A stretch of 56,932 bases of DNA from an uncultured Armatimonadota bacterium (GCA_903899015.1 CAIUHP010000080.1:1-56932), one strand, 5' to 3'; shown: positions 16,808-26,393, numbered from the stretch's first letter. Numbers and translations: made by a program. Notes: generated from the sequence alone by a model not told the origin.

Positions 16808-17674
16808 ATGCGTTCTCTCCACCGAACACTTGCCATCGGCGCTTTCGTGCTCGTATCTGCCTGCAGCCAAGCTTGGATCGATACTGGCCACATGATCATT
16901 GCGGCGATTGCGCAAAAGAACTTGAAGCCGAATGTGCTGGCCGAGTGTGAAAGACTCCTGAAGATCGGTGCTGACGCAAAGAACACAGATTTTGTAACCA
17001 CGGGTCCCTGGGCGGACGACGTTCGCCGAGATCGCCCAGAAACTGGACCTTGGCATTACATCGACTATCATTTCCGTCCCGATGGAAAGCCGACAGAAAA
17101 TAGACCCGATGCTGAAAACGCTGTTTGGGCGATTGAGAAATTCTCCGCGATCCTCAAAGACAAGTCCAAGCCGGACGCGGAACGAGCGGATGCCTTACGA
17201 TTTTTAATTCACTTCGTAGGTGATATTCACCAGCCATTGCATGCCACTGCACGTGACACAGACGAACATCCTAAGGGAGACAAAGGAGGAAATGACTTTC
17301 ATATCGTTGCTCCCGATGACTTCAAAGGAATGAGTCGCCCGCCCCGCAACCTACATTCTTTGTGGGATTTTGGAGGCGGATTGTATCACGGCGAGCCTCG
17401 CCCATTAACTGACGAGGGTCGTGGACGAGTCATGACTCAGGCTGATTCTTTGATGAAGCAGTTACCTCCGAAGTCGTTTTCAGCCGTGGCAGACCTCAAC
17501 CCAGAAGATTGGGCACAAGAGAGTTTTGCCGCCTCAAAGTCAGTTGTCTACAACTTGACTGAGAATACGGTCCCTTCTGCTGAGTACATGGCGAAGGCAC
17601 GAGAAGTTTCCTCACGCCGCATTGTGCTGGCAGGTTATCGTCTAGGACGATTATTAAATCAGCTTCTGAAGTAA
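16808..17674 (+). CDS. Secreted S1/P1-type zinc nuclease
   Basis: A 288-aa protein whose signal peptide ends CSQA, leaving Trp23 as the likely mature N-terminus, as required in this family where the N-terminal Trp binds zinc. The other ligand motifs are in order: WIDTGH, WADDVRRD, WHYIDYH, HFVGDIHQPLH, GGNDFHI and NLHSLWD. The family cleaves single-stranded DNA and RNA and removes 3' phosphates, usually outside the cell for nutrient recovery. AGGGGGTA upstream serves as ribosome-binding site with long spacing. The ASPIC/UnbV gene starts three bases after the stop. Confidence 0.92.
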   Translation: MRSLHRTLAIGAFVLVSACSQAWIDTGHMIIAAIAQKNLKPNVLAECERLLKIGADAKNTDFVTTGPWADDVRRDRPETGPWHYIDYHFRPDGKPTENRPDAENAVWAIEKFSAILKDKSKPDAERADALRFLIHFVGDIHQPLHATARDTDEHPKGDKGGNDFHIVAPDDFKGMSRPPRNLHSLWDFGGGLYHGEPRPLTDEGRGRVMTQADSLMKQLPPKSFSAVADLNPEDWAQESFAASKSVVYNLTENTVPSAEYMAKAREVSSRRIVLAGYRLGRLLNQLLK

Positions 17675-17677
17675 GCC

Positions 17678-19093
17678 GTGAACCTAACCGCCATCTTAGT
17701 CGCAGTCGCTGTTGGTCAAAACGCCCATCTCTCCCAGCCAATCTTTGTTGATCGGACCCAGGAGATGGGGCTCCGACTGAATGCAGATGCGGTGTGCCTA
17801 GTTGATATCGACAACGATGGCTGGACCGATATCTGTTCTTCGACAGGCATTTGGCACAACAACCACGGAACTGGGTTCACCCGAGTTGGCGAAGGAGGAA
17901 CGTTTGTTGCGGCGGACTTTGACAACGACGGCTTTGTCGACCTATTTGACTACTCACGTCAGAGGCTCTATCGGAATAACGGAGGAAAGGCATTCGCTCC
18001 GGTTGACCTGCCCGCATTGCCTCCGACGAACTCCAGAGGTGCATGTTGGGGCGATTTTAACGGAGACGGATATGCTGATCTTTACATCGGTGGTTTTGAG
18101 GACTGGGATCGTGACATCACCTACCCGAGCATGATCTTGGTGAACGAAAGTGGAAAGTCTTTTAAATTAGCCTGGACTTCTGCTACGTATCGAACTCGCG
18201 GTGTCACTGCTTGCGACTTCAATCGCGATGGCAACCTTGATATCTATGTATCCAACTACCGGCTTCAACCCAATCAGCTTTGGTTAAACGCGGGTGGCGC
18301 AAAATTCAGAGATGCGGCGTTTGAATTTGGAGTTGTTGCGACATCCCCTGGGTTCGACGGTGGTCACTCAATTGGTGCCGCATGGGGAGATTTCAACAAC
18401 GATGGTTGGATGGATCTTTTTGCAGGCAACTTCGCTCATCGGGATTCGCGAGGCGATCAGCCTAAATCTCGATTTCTCCTGAACATGGGGCCGAAGCGCG
18501 CCTATCATTTCGACGATGTAGGAACGTGCGGAATCTTCTACCAAGAGTCGTATGCCTCCCCGGCAGTTGCTGACTTTGACAACGACGGCAATCTCGATCT
18601 GTTCTTTACAACCGTCTATCCAGTCGCATCATTCAACAACCCAAACTTCCCTGTGTTATATCGAAACGATGGGAATATGCATTTTTCGGACGTTACGGAA
18701 TTCGCGGGCCTTTCAAAATTACCTCCTAACTACCAAGCAGCTTGGGCTGATTTTAATCATGACGGGCGCATGGATCTTGTTACAGCTGGGCACCTCTACA
18801 TGAACAATGCTCCCCAAAAGCATTGGCTCGAAGTTCGACTCCGAGGCGATGGCAAATCGGTCAATCGATCGGCCATTGGATCTCAAGTTCGAATTCCATT
18901 TCATGGCAAGACTTTAACTCGTCAAGTCGAAGCGGGAACAGGCGAGGGTAATCAAAACGACTTGACGCTTCACTTTGGGCTAGCCGACGAAAAGTCTCCG
19001 GTTGACCTTGAGATTTATTGGCCCAACGGCAAGACCCAACACATTCACCGGGTCCGTTGCGATCAGGTCGTCGATTTCACGTTTCACCGATAA
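17678..19093 (+). CDS. Exported FG-GAP/ASPIC-UnbV (CRTAC1-like) protein
   Basis: A 471-aa protein from GTG. A short hydrophobic N-terminus is followed by seven calcium-binding beta-propeller motifs of the D-x-D/N-x-D-G type (DIDNDGWTDI, DFDNDGFVDL, DFNGDGYADL, DFNRDGNLDI, DFNNDGWMDL, DFDNDGNLDL, DFNHDGRMDL). The last 90 residues are an ASPIC/UnbV domain (SAIGSQVRI, GEGNQNDLTLHFGL, IYWPNGKTQ). Members are extracellular and of mostly unknown function. It is probably co-transcribed with the nuclease gene. The parA start is 31 nt downstream. Confidence 0.9.
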   Translation: MNLTAILVAVAVGQNAHLSQPIFVDRTQEMGLRLNADAVCLVDIDNDGWTDICSSTGIWHNNHGTGFTRVGEGGTFVAADFDNDGFVDLFDYSRQRLYRNNGGKAFAPVDLPALPPTNSRGACWGDFNGDGYADLYIGGFEDWDRDITYPSMILVNESGKSFKLAWTSATYRTRGVTACDFNRDGNLDIYVSNYRLQPNQLWLNAGGAKFRDAAFEFGVVATSPGFDGGHSIGAAWGDFNNDGWMDLFAGNFAHRDSRGDQPKSRFLLNMGPKRAYHFDDVGTCGIFYQESYASPAVADFDNDGNLDLFFTTVYPVASFNNPNFPVLYRNDGNMHFSDVTEFAGLSKLPPNYQAAWADFNHDGRMDLVTAGHLYMNNAPQKHWLEVRLRGDGKSVNRSAIGSQVRIPFHGKTLTRQVEAGTGEGNQNDLTLHFGLADEKSPVDLEIYWPNGKTQHIHRVRCDQVVDFTFHR

Positions 19094-19124
19094 GTCTGAG
19101 GCACTTACCCTTCATAATCTAGCC

Positions 19125-19907
19125 GTGCCAATTTGGGGGGTAGTCAATCAGAAGGGTGGAGTTGGTAAGACAACCACATCCGTAAATTTAGCGGCAAGTC
19201 TTGCCAAGCTTGGCCACCGAACCTTGCTCGTCGATTGCGATCCTCAAGGAAATGCAACAACCGGGCTCGGCTTCGATAAGTCGAAAGCAGAGGCTACGCT
19301 CTACGAAGTCTTTGTCGATGCGGTCGACAATTCCGATAATCCAACCGCGATTCATACGGCCATTGCTCATATTTCCGAAAATCTGGACTTGGTTCCGGCA
19401 ACACTGGACCTTGCAGGAGCAGAACCGATACTACTAAACGCGGTAGGAAAAGAACTTATCCTTCGCGATGCGCTGGGGCCGGTTGCCAAGGATTATGAGT
19501 GGATCATTCTTGACGCACCTCCCAGCCTTGGACTGCTAACGATTAATATTCTCTCCGCTTCAGACGGAGTGCTGGTGCCGATGCAGTGTGAGTTCTACGC
19601 TCTCGAAGGTCTTAGCCAACTGCTTAAAACAATCGACATCGTGAAACGTAGAATCAACCCTAAAGTTCACGTCGCAAAAGTTCTCTTAACTATGTTTGAT
19701 CCTAGAAATCGACTCACCTTCCAAGTCACCCAAGAGGTGAAGGATTATTTCGGAGACAAGGTCGCGAAAACCGTTATCCCTCGAAATGTTCGACTTAGCG
19801 AGGCTCCGAGCTTTGGGGAGGCCGCGGTCACCTGCTTCCCAACTTCCAGAGGCGCGGAGGCTTACACCGAGTTTGTGAAGGAGGTGCTCGCATGCGTCGC
19901 GCCTTAG
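19125..19907 (+). CDS. parA: Chromosome partitioning ATPase ParA/Soj
   Basis: The conserved start IWGVVNQKGGVGKTTTSVNLA is reached from a GTG at 19125, giving 260 residues; longer readings run back into the ASPIC gene. The deviant Walker A motif (KGGVGKTT), Walker A' region (LLVDCDPQGNAT) and Walker B (WIILDAPPSLG) are intact. ParA ATPase cycles with ParB to segregate chromosome origins. The 3' end overlaps parB by 16 nt. No convincing parS site was seen nearby, and no gidA/gidB or dnaA is adjacent. Confidence 0.93.
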   Translation: MPIWGVVNQKGGVGKTTTSVNLAASLAKLGHRTLLVDCDPQGNATTGLGFDKSKAEATLYEVFVDAVDNSDNPTAIHTAIAHISENLDLVPATLDLAGAEPILLNAVGKELILRDALGPVAKDYEWIILDAPPSLGLLTINILSASDGVLVPMQCEFYALEGLSQLLKTIDIVKRRINPKVHVAKVLLTMFDPRNRLTFQVTQEVKDYFGDKVAKTVIPRNVRLSEAPSFGEAAVTCFPTSRGAEAYTEFVKEVLACVAP

Positions 19908-20734
19908 GGAAAGGACTCTCTCAACTCATAGCCGAGCAGTATGAAGGTCCGACCAACGAAGTGGCTTTGGATCAGATCGTGCCCAATAGCCGCCAGCCTC
20001 GAACCCACTTCGACGAGGCTGCTCTGCGAGAATTGGCAACCTCGATTCAGGAATACGGAATCCTGCAGCCTCTCGTGGTGCGTCCGATTTCGGAAGGGCG
20101 TTACGAACTGATTGCTGGAGAGCGCCGGTTGCGCGCTTCCAAGATTGCGGGACTCAAGAATGTTCCGGTTTTGGTTCGATCTGCAGGAAACCAGACCTCG
20201 CTTGAAATCGCTCTGATTGAAAATCTACAGCGCGAAGATATAAACGCTTTGGAATCGGCTCGTGCTTATCGCAAGCTAATGGATGAGTTTGGGCTGACTC
20301 AGGAAGAAGTTGCTGATCGAGTTGGCAAATCCCGAACCGTCATTGCCAACACAGTTCGATTGCTTCGGTTACCGACGAGAATTACCCAAGGAATTGAGTC
20401 GGGAATGATCTCCGAAGGCCACGCTCGAGCGCTTCTCGCCTTTGAGAGCGAAGCTCACCAGCTAGCGGTTTATGATCAAATTCTCGAACGTTCGATGACG
20501 GTTCGAGATGTTGAGAACCTCACCAAAGCCCAAAAAGCTAAGAATCAGACCCCTAAGTCGAAAAAAGCACCTCGAGCGCGCCTACATGATGCAGCAATTG
20601 AAGAAGGACTGAGCACTCACTTCGGAGCCCCGGTGAAAATCGTCCATGGCGATAACGGTGGCAAGCTGACGATCGATTTCTATTCCGAAGACGACCTGGA
20701 CCGAATTCTGGAGAGAATTGGTTTCAGGCTTTGA
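19892..20734 (+). CDS. parB: Chromosome partitioning protein ParB/Spo0J
   Basis: A 280-aa ParB starting MRRALGKGLSQLI. The N-terminal CTP-binding domain has PNSRQPRTHFDEAAL, GERRLRASKIAG and the ENLQREDINALESA box. A central helix-turn-helix follows (LTQEEVADRVGKSRTVIANTVRLL, SEGHARALLAF), and a basic linker leads to a C-terminal dimerisation segment. It binds parS sites and loads onto DNA as a clamp. It is coupled to parA (16-nt overlap), and its stop overlaps the TTG start of the GNAT gene (TTGA). Confidence 0.95.
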   Translation: MRRALGKGLSQLIAEQYEGPTNEVALDQIVPNSRQPRTHFDEAALRELATSIQEYGILQPLVVRPISEGRYELIAGERRLRASKIAGLKNVPVLVRSAGNQTSLEIALIENLQREDINALESARAYRKLMDEFGLTQEEVADRVGKSRTVIANTVRLLRLPTRITQGIESGMISEGHARALLAFESEAHQLAVYDQILERSMTVRDVENLTKAQKAKNQTPKSKKAPRARLHDAAIEEGLSTHFGAPVKIVHGDNGGKLTIDFYSEDDLDRILERIGFRL

Positions 20735-21366
20735 ACGAAACCCAAAATCCCTTCCAGATTCGCTCCATGCAACCTGCTGACGTTCAGCAGGTTGTGTCGC
20801 TTCAGGTTCTTGCCTTTCCCCCTCCTTTCTCAGAAGACTTGCACTGGGATCCCGAACATTTGCATCACCACGTTGAGACCTTCGCAGAGGGGCAATTTGT
20901 TGCCGTCTGTGACGGAAGTATCGTAGGAAGCTGTAGTAACACAATCATTTCGGAAGATCGATGGCTGGCACACTTGAATTGGGCACAAACGGTGGGAGGA
21001 CCCTTTATTAGGTTTCATGATTTAGGCGGCACGACGCTTTACGGTTTGGATATAACCGTCCATCCTGCTTACCGAAGACAAGGGGTAGGAGGCGCATTCT
21101 ATCAGGCGCGATACGAATTGGTGCGGAAGCGAAACTTGGTGCGGTACGGAACCGGATGTCGCTTGCCAGATTATAAAACGTTTGTGGAGGCTCACGGGGA
21201 TATCTCAGTTTCAGACTACGCCTGTCTTGTCGTTGATGGAAAAGCGGTAGATCGAACCCTTACTCCCCTGCTCCGATATGGTTTAACCTACAAAGGAATT
21301 GTCGAGAACTACATGGAAGACCAAGAGTCGGGGAACGCTGGTGCGCTGTTGGAGTGGTTGCGGTGA
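20731..21366 (+). CDS. GNAT-family N-acetyltransferase
   Basis: A 211-aa protein from TTG overlapping the parB stop. The acetyl-CoA binding motif is LDITVHPAYRRQGVGGAFYQARYELV, with the Q/RxxGxG/A signature RRQGVGGA. Its 3' end overlaps the start of a nitrilase-superfamily gene. Many bacteria encode these two activities as one fused protein (GNAT then carbon-nitrogen hydrolase), so here they look like the separate halves of the same functional unit. The acetyl acceptor is unknown. Confidence 0.83.
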   Translation: MNETQNPFQIRSMQPADVQQVVSLQVLAFPPPFSEDLHWDPEHLHHHVETFAEGQFVAVCDGSIVGSCSNTIISEDRWLAHLNWAQTVGGPFIRFHDLGGTTLYGLDITVHPAYRRQGVGGAFYQARYELVRKRNLVRYGTGCRLPDYKTFVEAHGDISVSDYACLVVDGKAVDRTLTPLLRYGLTYKGIVENYMEDQESGNAGALLEWLR

Positions 21367-22268
21367 AAATTCGAGTTGCCGCCGCCGCTTGGGAAATTCG
21401 TCCTGCCCGACGAGATAGTAGCTACTTTGCCCACTTTTATGATCTCGTAAGCGAGGCTCATGACGAAGGGGCAAAGGTATTAGTTGTGCCAGAGCTTCAC
21501 GTGCTCGAGCTATTGCCAATCGTCCCTGATCTCGACGTCCAAAACGCGGCCAAATACCTTGTTCAGTATTCTGAAGCAATTGAAGGGTGGATCAAGCGAA
21601 TTAGTGACTCGAGCGGAATGATCATCGTTGGCGGTTCCCACTTCAAGCAGTCGCCAGATGGAATCAAGAATGTCTGTGCGATCGGGATTCCGAATCAGGA
21701 GCTTGTGTTTGCAGAAAAGAACAAGCTAACAACTTATGAGCGCGACATGTGGGAGATTCAAGAAGGTTCCGGTTTAGCGCACTTGCCTTCGAACCTTGGA
21801 GTCACGATTTGCTACGATAGTGAGTTCCCTGAGTCGGGTCGTGCGCTCGCTGAATCAGGCGTTTTAATTCAATGCGTTCCATCTTGGACGGAGACACAAA
21901 GAGGATTTCAAAGGGTGCGCTGGTCTTGCCAAGCTCGAGCAGTTGAGAATCAGAACTTTGTAATCCATTCGTCTTTGGTTGGAGAGCTTGGATACGAGCC
22001 AGTGCCGCACACATTCGGCTCTACCGCCATTATTGCTCCAAGCGTCGAGCCTTTTCCAGTCAATCCGATATTGCGTGAAACGGTTCCGAATGAAGAGGGC
22101 TTAGTCATTACGGACCTCGATTTGGAAATGCTCAACGAAGCACGTACAGAAGGTGAAGTCACTAACTGGATTGATCGAGGAAACTCTACCTGGACAATGG
22201 TCGGCACCCCTTTCGATCCATGCCCTATTGACGATCCCGGTACCAGCTTTGATCCGTCTTTAAATTAG
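21363..22268 (+). CDS. Nitrilase-superfamily carbon-nitrogen hydrolase
   Basis: A 301-aa reading from the GTG at 21363, which overlaps the GNAT stop (GTGA) and has GGAG eight bases upstream; GTG at 21354 is an alternative. The catalytic triad is visible: Glu in LVVPELHVLEL, Lys in AEKNKLTTYERD and Cys in VTICYDSEFPES. It should hydrolyse an amide or similar C-N bond in the cytoplasm. Its coupling with the upstream GNAT gene mirrors the fused GNAT-nitrilase proteins of other bacteria. The 348-nt gap after it contains no gene I can support. Confidence 0.88.
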   Translation: MKIRVAAAAWEIRPARRDSSYFAHFYDLVSEAHDEGAKVLVVPELHVLELLPIVPDLDVQNAAKYLVQYSEAIEGWIKRISDSSGMIIVGGSHFKQSPDGIKNVCAIGIPNQELVFAEKNKLTTYERDMWEIQEGSGLAHLPSNLGVTICYDSEFPESGRALAESGVLIQCVPSWTETQRGFQRVRWSCQARAVENQNFVIHSSLVGELGYEPVPHTFGSTAIIAPSVEPFPVNPILRETVPNEEGLVITDLDLEMLNEARTEGEVTNWIDRGNSTWTMVGTPFDPCPIDDPGTSFDPSLN

Positions 22269-22616
22269 CTCTTGGTGTTACTATGGGCTCGCTTATAGAG
22301 CGAAGTCATGTATGAAACGCGACTTTCACCTGCGCGTTTAAACGCATGTTCGTGCGAAATGAATGGTCAAGAAAATTCGCTCTCAGAGACGGTCATCGTC
22401 AAGACCATAGTAGTTTCCTGTAACCCGCTTGTGGTCACGACTCGGTCGATGAACGTAATTTCGACGAGGGCTAAGTTGACTATTCAGTTGCGAATCTCGG
22501 AAGCGTTCATTCAAGCCAAATTTCTGTCTAGCCCATCAAATTTCACGCGATGGTCCCCTTGGGAGTCTGAAATCCATTGGCTAGACATATAATCTGTATA
22601 GTCAGTCAAAGTCGGC
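22269..22616. other. Intergenic region without a supported gene
   Basis: A 94-codon plus-strand frame (22308-22592) is open but has no recognisable domain, no ribosome-binding site and a residue mix unlike its neighbours. A TATAAT at 22588-22593 may be the -10 element for the following surface-protein gene, but no matching -35 box stands at the right distance. Confidence 0.5.
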
Positions 22617-25600
22617 GTGTTGCGCTCGATTATAAAAACCCAATTTATGTTGCATTCATCAAAGGCTATCGTCATCGGTCTTGCTGCTCTCTCCATTTTA
22701 GGCTTGGTGGGCGGGACTCAACTTGCGCGGCTAAATCACCCCCATAAAGTTGCTGCATTCGCCTCTCAGAAACGCGAAATGCCGGAAACAGATAGCCCAG
22801 CAGAAGCGATCAAGTGGCGGCACTTGGCGTGGGTGGACGAAAACGGTCAGATTCCTCAGGATGGAATGGTCCGTGCTTTGCGGCAGAAAGAAGCTCTCGC
22901 AAAGCGAAGTCATCCTCTGGTCTCTGGAAGCCAATGGATTGAACAAGGACCGGCAAGTCTTTCCGGAAGAAGTACATGCCTGGTAGTCGATCCGAACCAT
23001 CCGCTGACGATGTGGATGGGGTCTGCGGGAGGCGGTATCTGGAAATCTTTGGATGGCGGTACTACATGGAATCCCGTCGCAGATGCGCTTAAATCCCTCG
23101 CGGTAAATGCGCTGATCATGGATCCGAACGATCAGAAAACACTTTACGCGGGCACGGGAGAAGGCACCTTCAACATTGACGCGGTCAGCGGATTTGGAAT
23201 TTTCAAGAGCGTTGACGGGGGAACCACTTGGACTCAGCTAGCATCAACGAACGGCTGGCAGTACGTCAACCGAATTGCCATTCAACCGGGCAACTCGAAT
23301 AACATCCTTGTGTCTTTGCATGGAGGTATTTATCGCTCGACGGATGGCGGCGGTAGCTGGACCCGCGTGTACGCTTCGCAGAGTGCTCAGTCGATTGCGT
23401 TCTGTGCAACGAATACCCAGAGGGTCATCGGGACGATTCAGGACTATAACAATGGCTGGTTTTCAGCCGCTGTTTACTCAACCGACGGGGGGGCAACGTG
23501 GACGAAAGCAACAGGACCGCTTGCGAGCCTAGGTGGATTTGGACGCATTGAAACCGCTCCCGTAGCGAGCAATCAACTCATCGTTTATGCCTCTGGTAGT
23601 GATGGACTAGTTTATAAATCAACGGACGGGGGAGCGAGTTATGCAGCCGTTACCACAAGTGGAAACTCTGGAGCGGGTTGGTATGGCAATGCCATTTGGG
23701 TTGACCCCACGAATCCAAATCGAGTGGTTGTTGGAGGAACTTACGTCTATGGTTCCACCGATGGCGGCATGACTCTAACACTTATCGGTCAGGGATACAT
23801 CCAAACCAGCGAACCTCACCCGGACATCCATGCTCTGTACTCGGCTCCTGGCTATGATGGACAGAGCAACAAATCAGTGTATGTTTGCACCGACGGCGGA
23901 CTCTACCAAGCGGTGGACATCACGACGGCGAATGCAAGCACAGGATGGTTGAGAAGAGATCAGGGAGCGAGATCGACTCAGTATTACTCGGTTGCTGGTG
24001 ACGGACCGAGTGGTCGGATAGTAGGTGGCCTTCAGGATAACGGTACGCAATCAAACCTAGTTGGAAACAACCAGTCGTTCTATATTTATGGGGGAGACGG
24101 CGGTTACGTGGCCATTGATCCTCAAAACTCGCAATACGTCTATGGCGAGTACATCTACCTTCAAATATTTAGGAATTCCGACGGCGCTTCGGGTTACAAC
24201 GACGCAAATATTTACAACGGAATCGGAGATGCTGGCAGTGGAAATACCGCAAATTTCATAGCGCCGTTCATTCTCGATCCTAATCAGCCGGGGACAATGC
24301 TTGCGGGCGGTCGAAGTTTGTGGAGAAGCACAAACGTTCGCGCAACAAACCCTTCGTGGACGGCAATTCGTCCAGCCGGATCCCAGAATATTTCAGCGAT
24401 TGCGGTTGCCAAGGGCAATAGCGACGTCATCTGGGTCGGCCAAAACGATGGAGTCTTAACAGTTACAACGAATGGAACTTCGTCCAATCCGACTTGGACA
24501 ACTGTGAGTTCAGGAGGGAGCAAAATCCCTCAGCGTTACATCACTCGAATTCTTGTCGATCCCGATAACGCCAGCACCGTCTACCTCACCCTTGGTGGAT
24601 TCTCTTTCGACAACGTTTGGAAAACAACCGATGGCGGAAACACCTGGAATTCCATCTCAGGGTCAGGCTTAACGGCTTTGCCTCAAGTACCCGTTCGAGC
24701 GATTGCCCGGAATCCTGACCAACCCAACACCCTCTACGTAGGAACTGAGATTGGACTCTTCTCTTCTACCGATGGAGGCGCGACTTGGTCGACTTCCAGC
24801 GATCTCGGAGTGAATGTCTCCGTTGACGAACTGGCCTATATGAACAACTCCAAGAATCTGTTGGCCGGTACCCATGGCCGCGGAGTTTGGATGCTTCCTG
24901 GTGCGGTCTATCAAGTGCAATCGCTTTCGGTGAATCCAACTTCAATTCCTGGTGGCTCGACGAGCACGGGAACAGTAACCATTTCTCAGCCGGCACCTGG
25001 ATCAGGCCAGATGGTCAGCCTCAGCACGAGTAGTAATGATGTTTCGGTTCCCGCCACCGTTGTGGTTCCAGCCGGAGCAACAACGACAACTTTCAATATC
25101 ACAAGTGTTGGCGTCAATTCCTCAGAAACAGTCAATATTTACGCTGTGATTGGCTCCAGCCAAAAGGGCGCAACTTTAACGCTGCAGGCTCCAGGACTCA
25201 ACTCAGTGACTGCTTCTCCTTCAACCGTGACGGGAGGCAATACGTCGATCGGAACGGTGACGCTATCAGCACCGGCCGGCGGAACAGGAGTGACGGTAAA
25301 CCTAGCGTCCAATTCGACAAAAGCGGGAGTGCCCAAATCGGTGACGATTCCGATTGGCTCTTCATCGGCAACTTTTACGATCACAACCTTAACGGTCACC
25401 TCAAGTTCATCGGCAGCCATTACCGCGAGTTTGGCAGGAGTCAATCTCACCACGTCGATTACCATTTTGCCTGCTCAAATTCAGTCGATAACGCTGTCCA
25501 ACAGTACGGTAGTCGGTGGGGCTCAAATATCGATATCCGGTACAGCAACGTTAGCGGGTCCAGCTGCAACTGGTGGAACAGTGGTTACGTTGACTAGCTC

Positions 25601-26345
25601 GAATACGAAAGTGGCGACGGTTCTTGCGTCGGTAAAAGTACCAGCCGGTGCTTCTTCGGTGAACTTTGTCGTCACCCACCTTCGCGTCAGCGCGACTCAA
25701 ACCGTTACGATCTCCGGAAAGACAGGAACGGTGAGCAAAGGGACAACTTTGGTCGTTAACCCTTTCCAGCTTGTCTCCATGAGCATCAGCCCAAGTTCGG
25801 TACCAGGGACGAAATCGGCTAGTGGCTCAGTCACTCTTAATGCCGTCCCAGGCACCAAGAGCGGAGCAATTATCGTCAAGCTCTCCAGCCCTTCGAAGGC
25901 AGTTAAGTTACCTGCTTCTGTGTCTGTCGCCATCGGAACTTCCGTTGGTAAATTCACAGTGGGAACGGTTGCAGTCAGTTCAGATACCGTAGCTGTCGTG
26001 ACCGGTACTTACGGTTCTTCCGCTCAAACTGCAAACCTCACCGTTACTGCGCCCACGCTTGTAGGCTTCAAAGTAACTCCGACGACAGTGAAAGGAAGCG
26101 CGACCACGAAGGTTGTCGTCACGGTTACACTTTCGGGCCCAGCTCCAACGGGTGGCATGGCAGTCGCGCTTTCGAGTTCGAACTCATCCGCAGCCACGCT
26201 ACCCGCAAGCGTGGTTATTCCGGCAGGACTAACTTCGGCATCGTTCACGGTTGGTCATAAAGCGGTAACGGCGACGACCTCGGTTACGCTGACGAGCCGG
26301 TTGGGTAACAACTCCCTGAGTACGGTCCTGGCTGTAACCCCCTAA
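22617..26345 (+). CDS. Large secreted Asp-box propeller protein with five Ig-like repeats
   Basis: Up to 1242 residues from GTG; ATG at 22647 is an equally good start and gives the cleaner signal sequence (AIVIGLAALSILGLVGG). Residues about 90-760 contain at least eight Asp-box motifs of the S-x-D-G-G-x-T-W type (WKSLDGGTTW, FKSVDGGTTW, YRSTDGGGSW, WKTTDGGNTW, FSSTDGGATW), as in sialidase, xyloglucanase and sortilin-like propellers. The last 480 residues are five beta-sandwich repeats of about 90-100 residues, each starting near a V/I-S/T-P-S/T-S/T-V-x-G-G pattern. It is probably a cell-surface or secreted carbohydrate-binding protein. Catalytic residues cannot be assigned. It is convergent with an M1 peptidase gene across a long hairpin. 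Confidence 0.82.
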   Translation: MLRSIIKTQFMLHSSKAIVIGLAALSILGLVGGTQLARLNHPHKVAAFASQKREMPETDSPAEAIKWRHLAWVDENGQIPQDGMVRALRQKEALAKRSHPLVSGSQWIEQGPASLSGRSTCLVVDPNHPLTMWMGSAGGGIWKSLDGGTTWNPVADALKSLAVNALIMDPNDQKTLYAGTGEGTFNIDAVSGFGIFKSVDGGTTWTQLASTNGWQYVNRIAIQPGNSNNILVSLHGGIYRSTDGGGSWTRVYASQSAQSIAFCATNTQRVIGTIQDYNNGWFSAAVYSTDGGATWTKATGPLASLGGFGRIETAPVASNQLIVYASGSDGLVYKSTDGGASYAAVTTSGNSGAGWYGNAIWVDPTNPNRVVVGGTYVYGSTDGGMTLTLIGQGYIQTSEPHPDIHALYSAPGYDGQSNKSVYVCTDGGLYQAVDITTANASTGWLRRDQGARSTQYYSVAGDGPSGRIVGGLQDNGTQSNLVGNNQSFYIYGGDGGYVAIDPQNSQYVYGEYIYLQIFRNSDGASGYNDANIYNGIGDAGSGNTANFIAPFILDPNQPGTMLAGGRSLWRSTNVRATNPSWTAIRPAGSQNISAIAVAKGNSDVIWVGQNDGVLTVTTNGTSSNPTWTTVSSGGSKIPQRYITRILVDPDNASTVYLTLGGFSFDNVWKTTDGGNTWNSISGSGLTALPQVPVRAIARNPDQPNTLYVGTEIGLFSSTDGGATWSTSSDLGVNVSVDELAYMNNSKNLLAGTHGRGVWMLPGAVYQVQSLSVNPTSIPGGSTSTGTVTISQPAPGSGQMVSLSTSSNDVSVPATVVVPAGATTTTFNITSVGVNSSETVNIYAVIGSSQKGATLTLQAPGLNSVTASPSTVTGGNTSIGTVTLSAPAGGTGVTVNLASNSTKAGVPKSVTIPIGSSSATFTITTLTVTSSSSAAITASLAGVNLTTSITILPAQIQSITLSNSTVVGGAQISISGTATLAGPAATGGTVVTLTSSNTKVATVLASVKVPAGASSVNFVVTHLRVSATQTVTISGKTGTVSKGTTLVVNPFQLVSMSISPSSVPGTKSASGSVTLNAVPGTKSGAIIVKLSSPSKAVKLPASVSVAIGTSVGKFTVGTVAVSSDTVAVVTGTYGSSAQTANLTVTAPTLVGFKVTPTTVKGSATTKVVVTVTLSGPAPTGGMAVALSSSNSSAATLPASVVIPAGLTSASFTVGHKAVTATTSVTLTSRLGNNSLSTVLAVTP

Positions 26346-26355
26346 ATGGACGGAT

Positions 26356-26393
26356 GGAAATTTAACCTTCTAGAACTTGAAGGTTAAATTTCC
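26356..26393. terminator. Bidirectional hairpin between convergent genes
   Basis: Perfect 15-bp inverted repeat GGAAATTTAACCTTC / GAAGGTTAAATTTCC with an 8-nt loop. It lies 11 bp past the stop of the Asp-box gene. The right arm and loop are also the last codons and stop of the M1 peptidase gene on the other strand (GNLTFKF-stop). No long U-tract follows in either direction, but its position between convergent stops fits shared termination. Confidence 0.68.

Noticed and set aside
19075-19088. parS-like sequence TTTCACGTTTCACC just before parA
   Set aside because: Only the left half matches the parS consensus TGTTTCACGTGAAACA; the right half is not the inverted copy, and it is coding sequence of the ASPIC gene.
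22308-22592. 94-codon plus-strand ORF
   Set aside because: No ribosome-binding site, no domain and unusual composition; likely chance.
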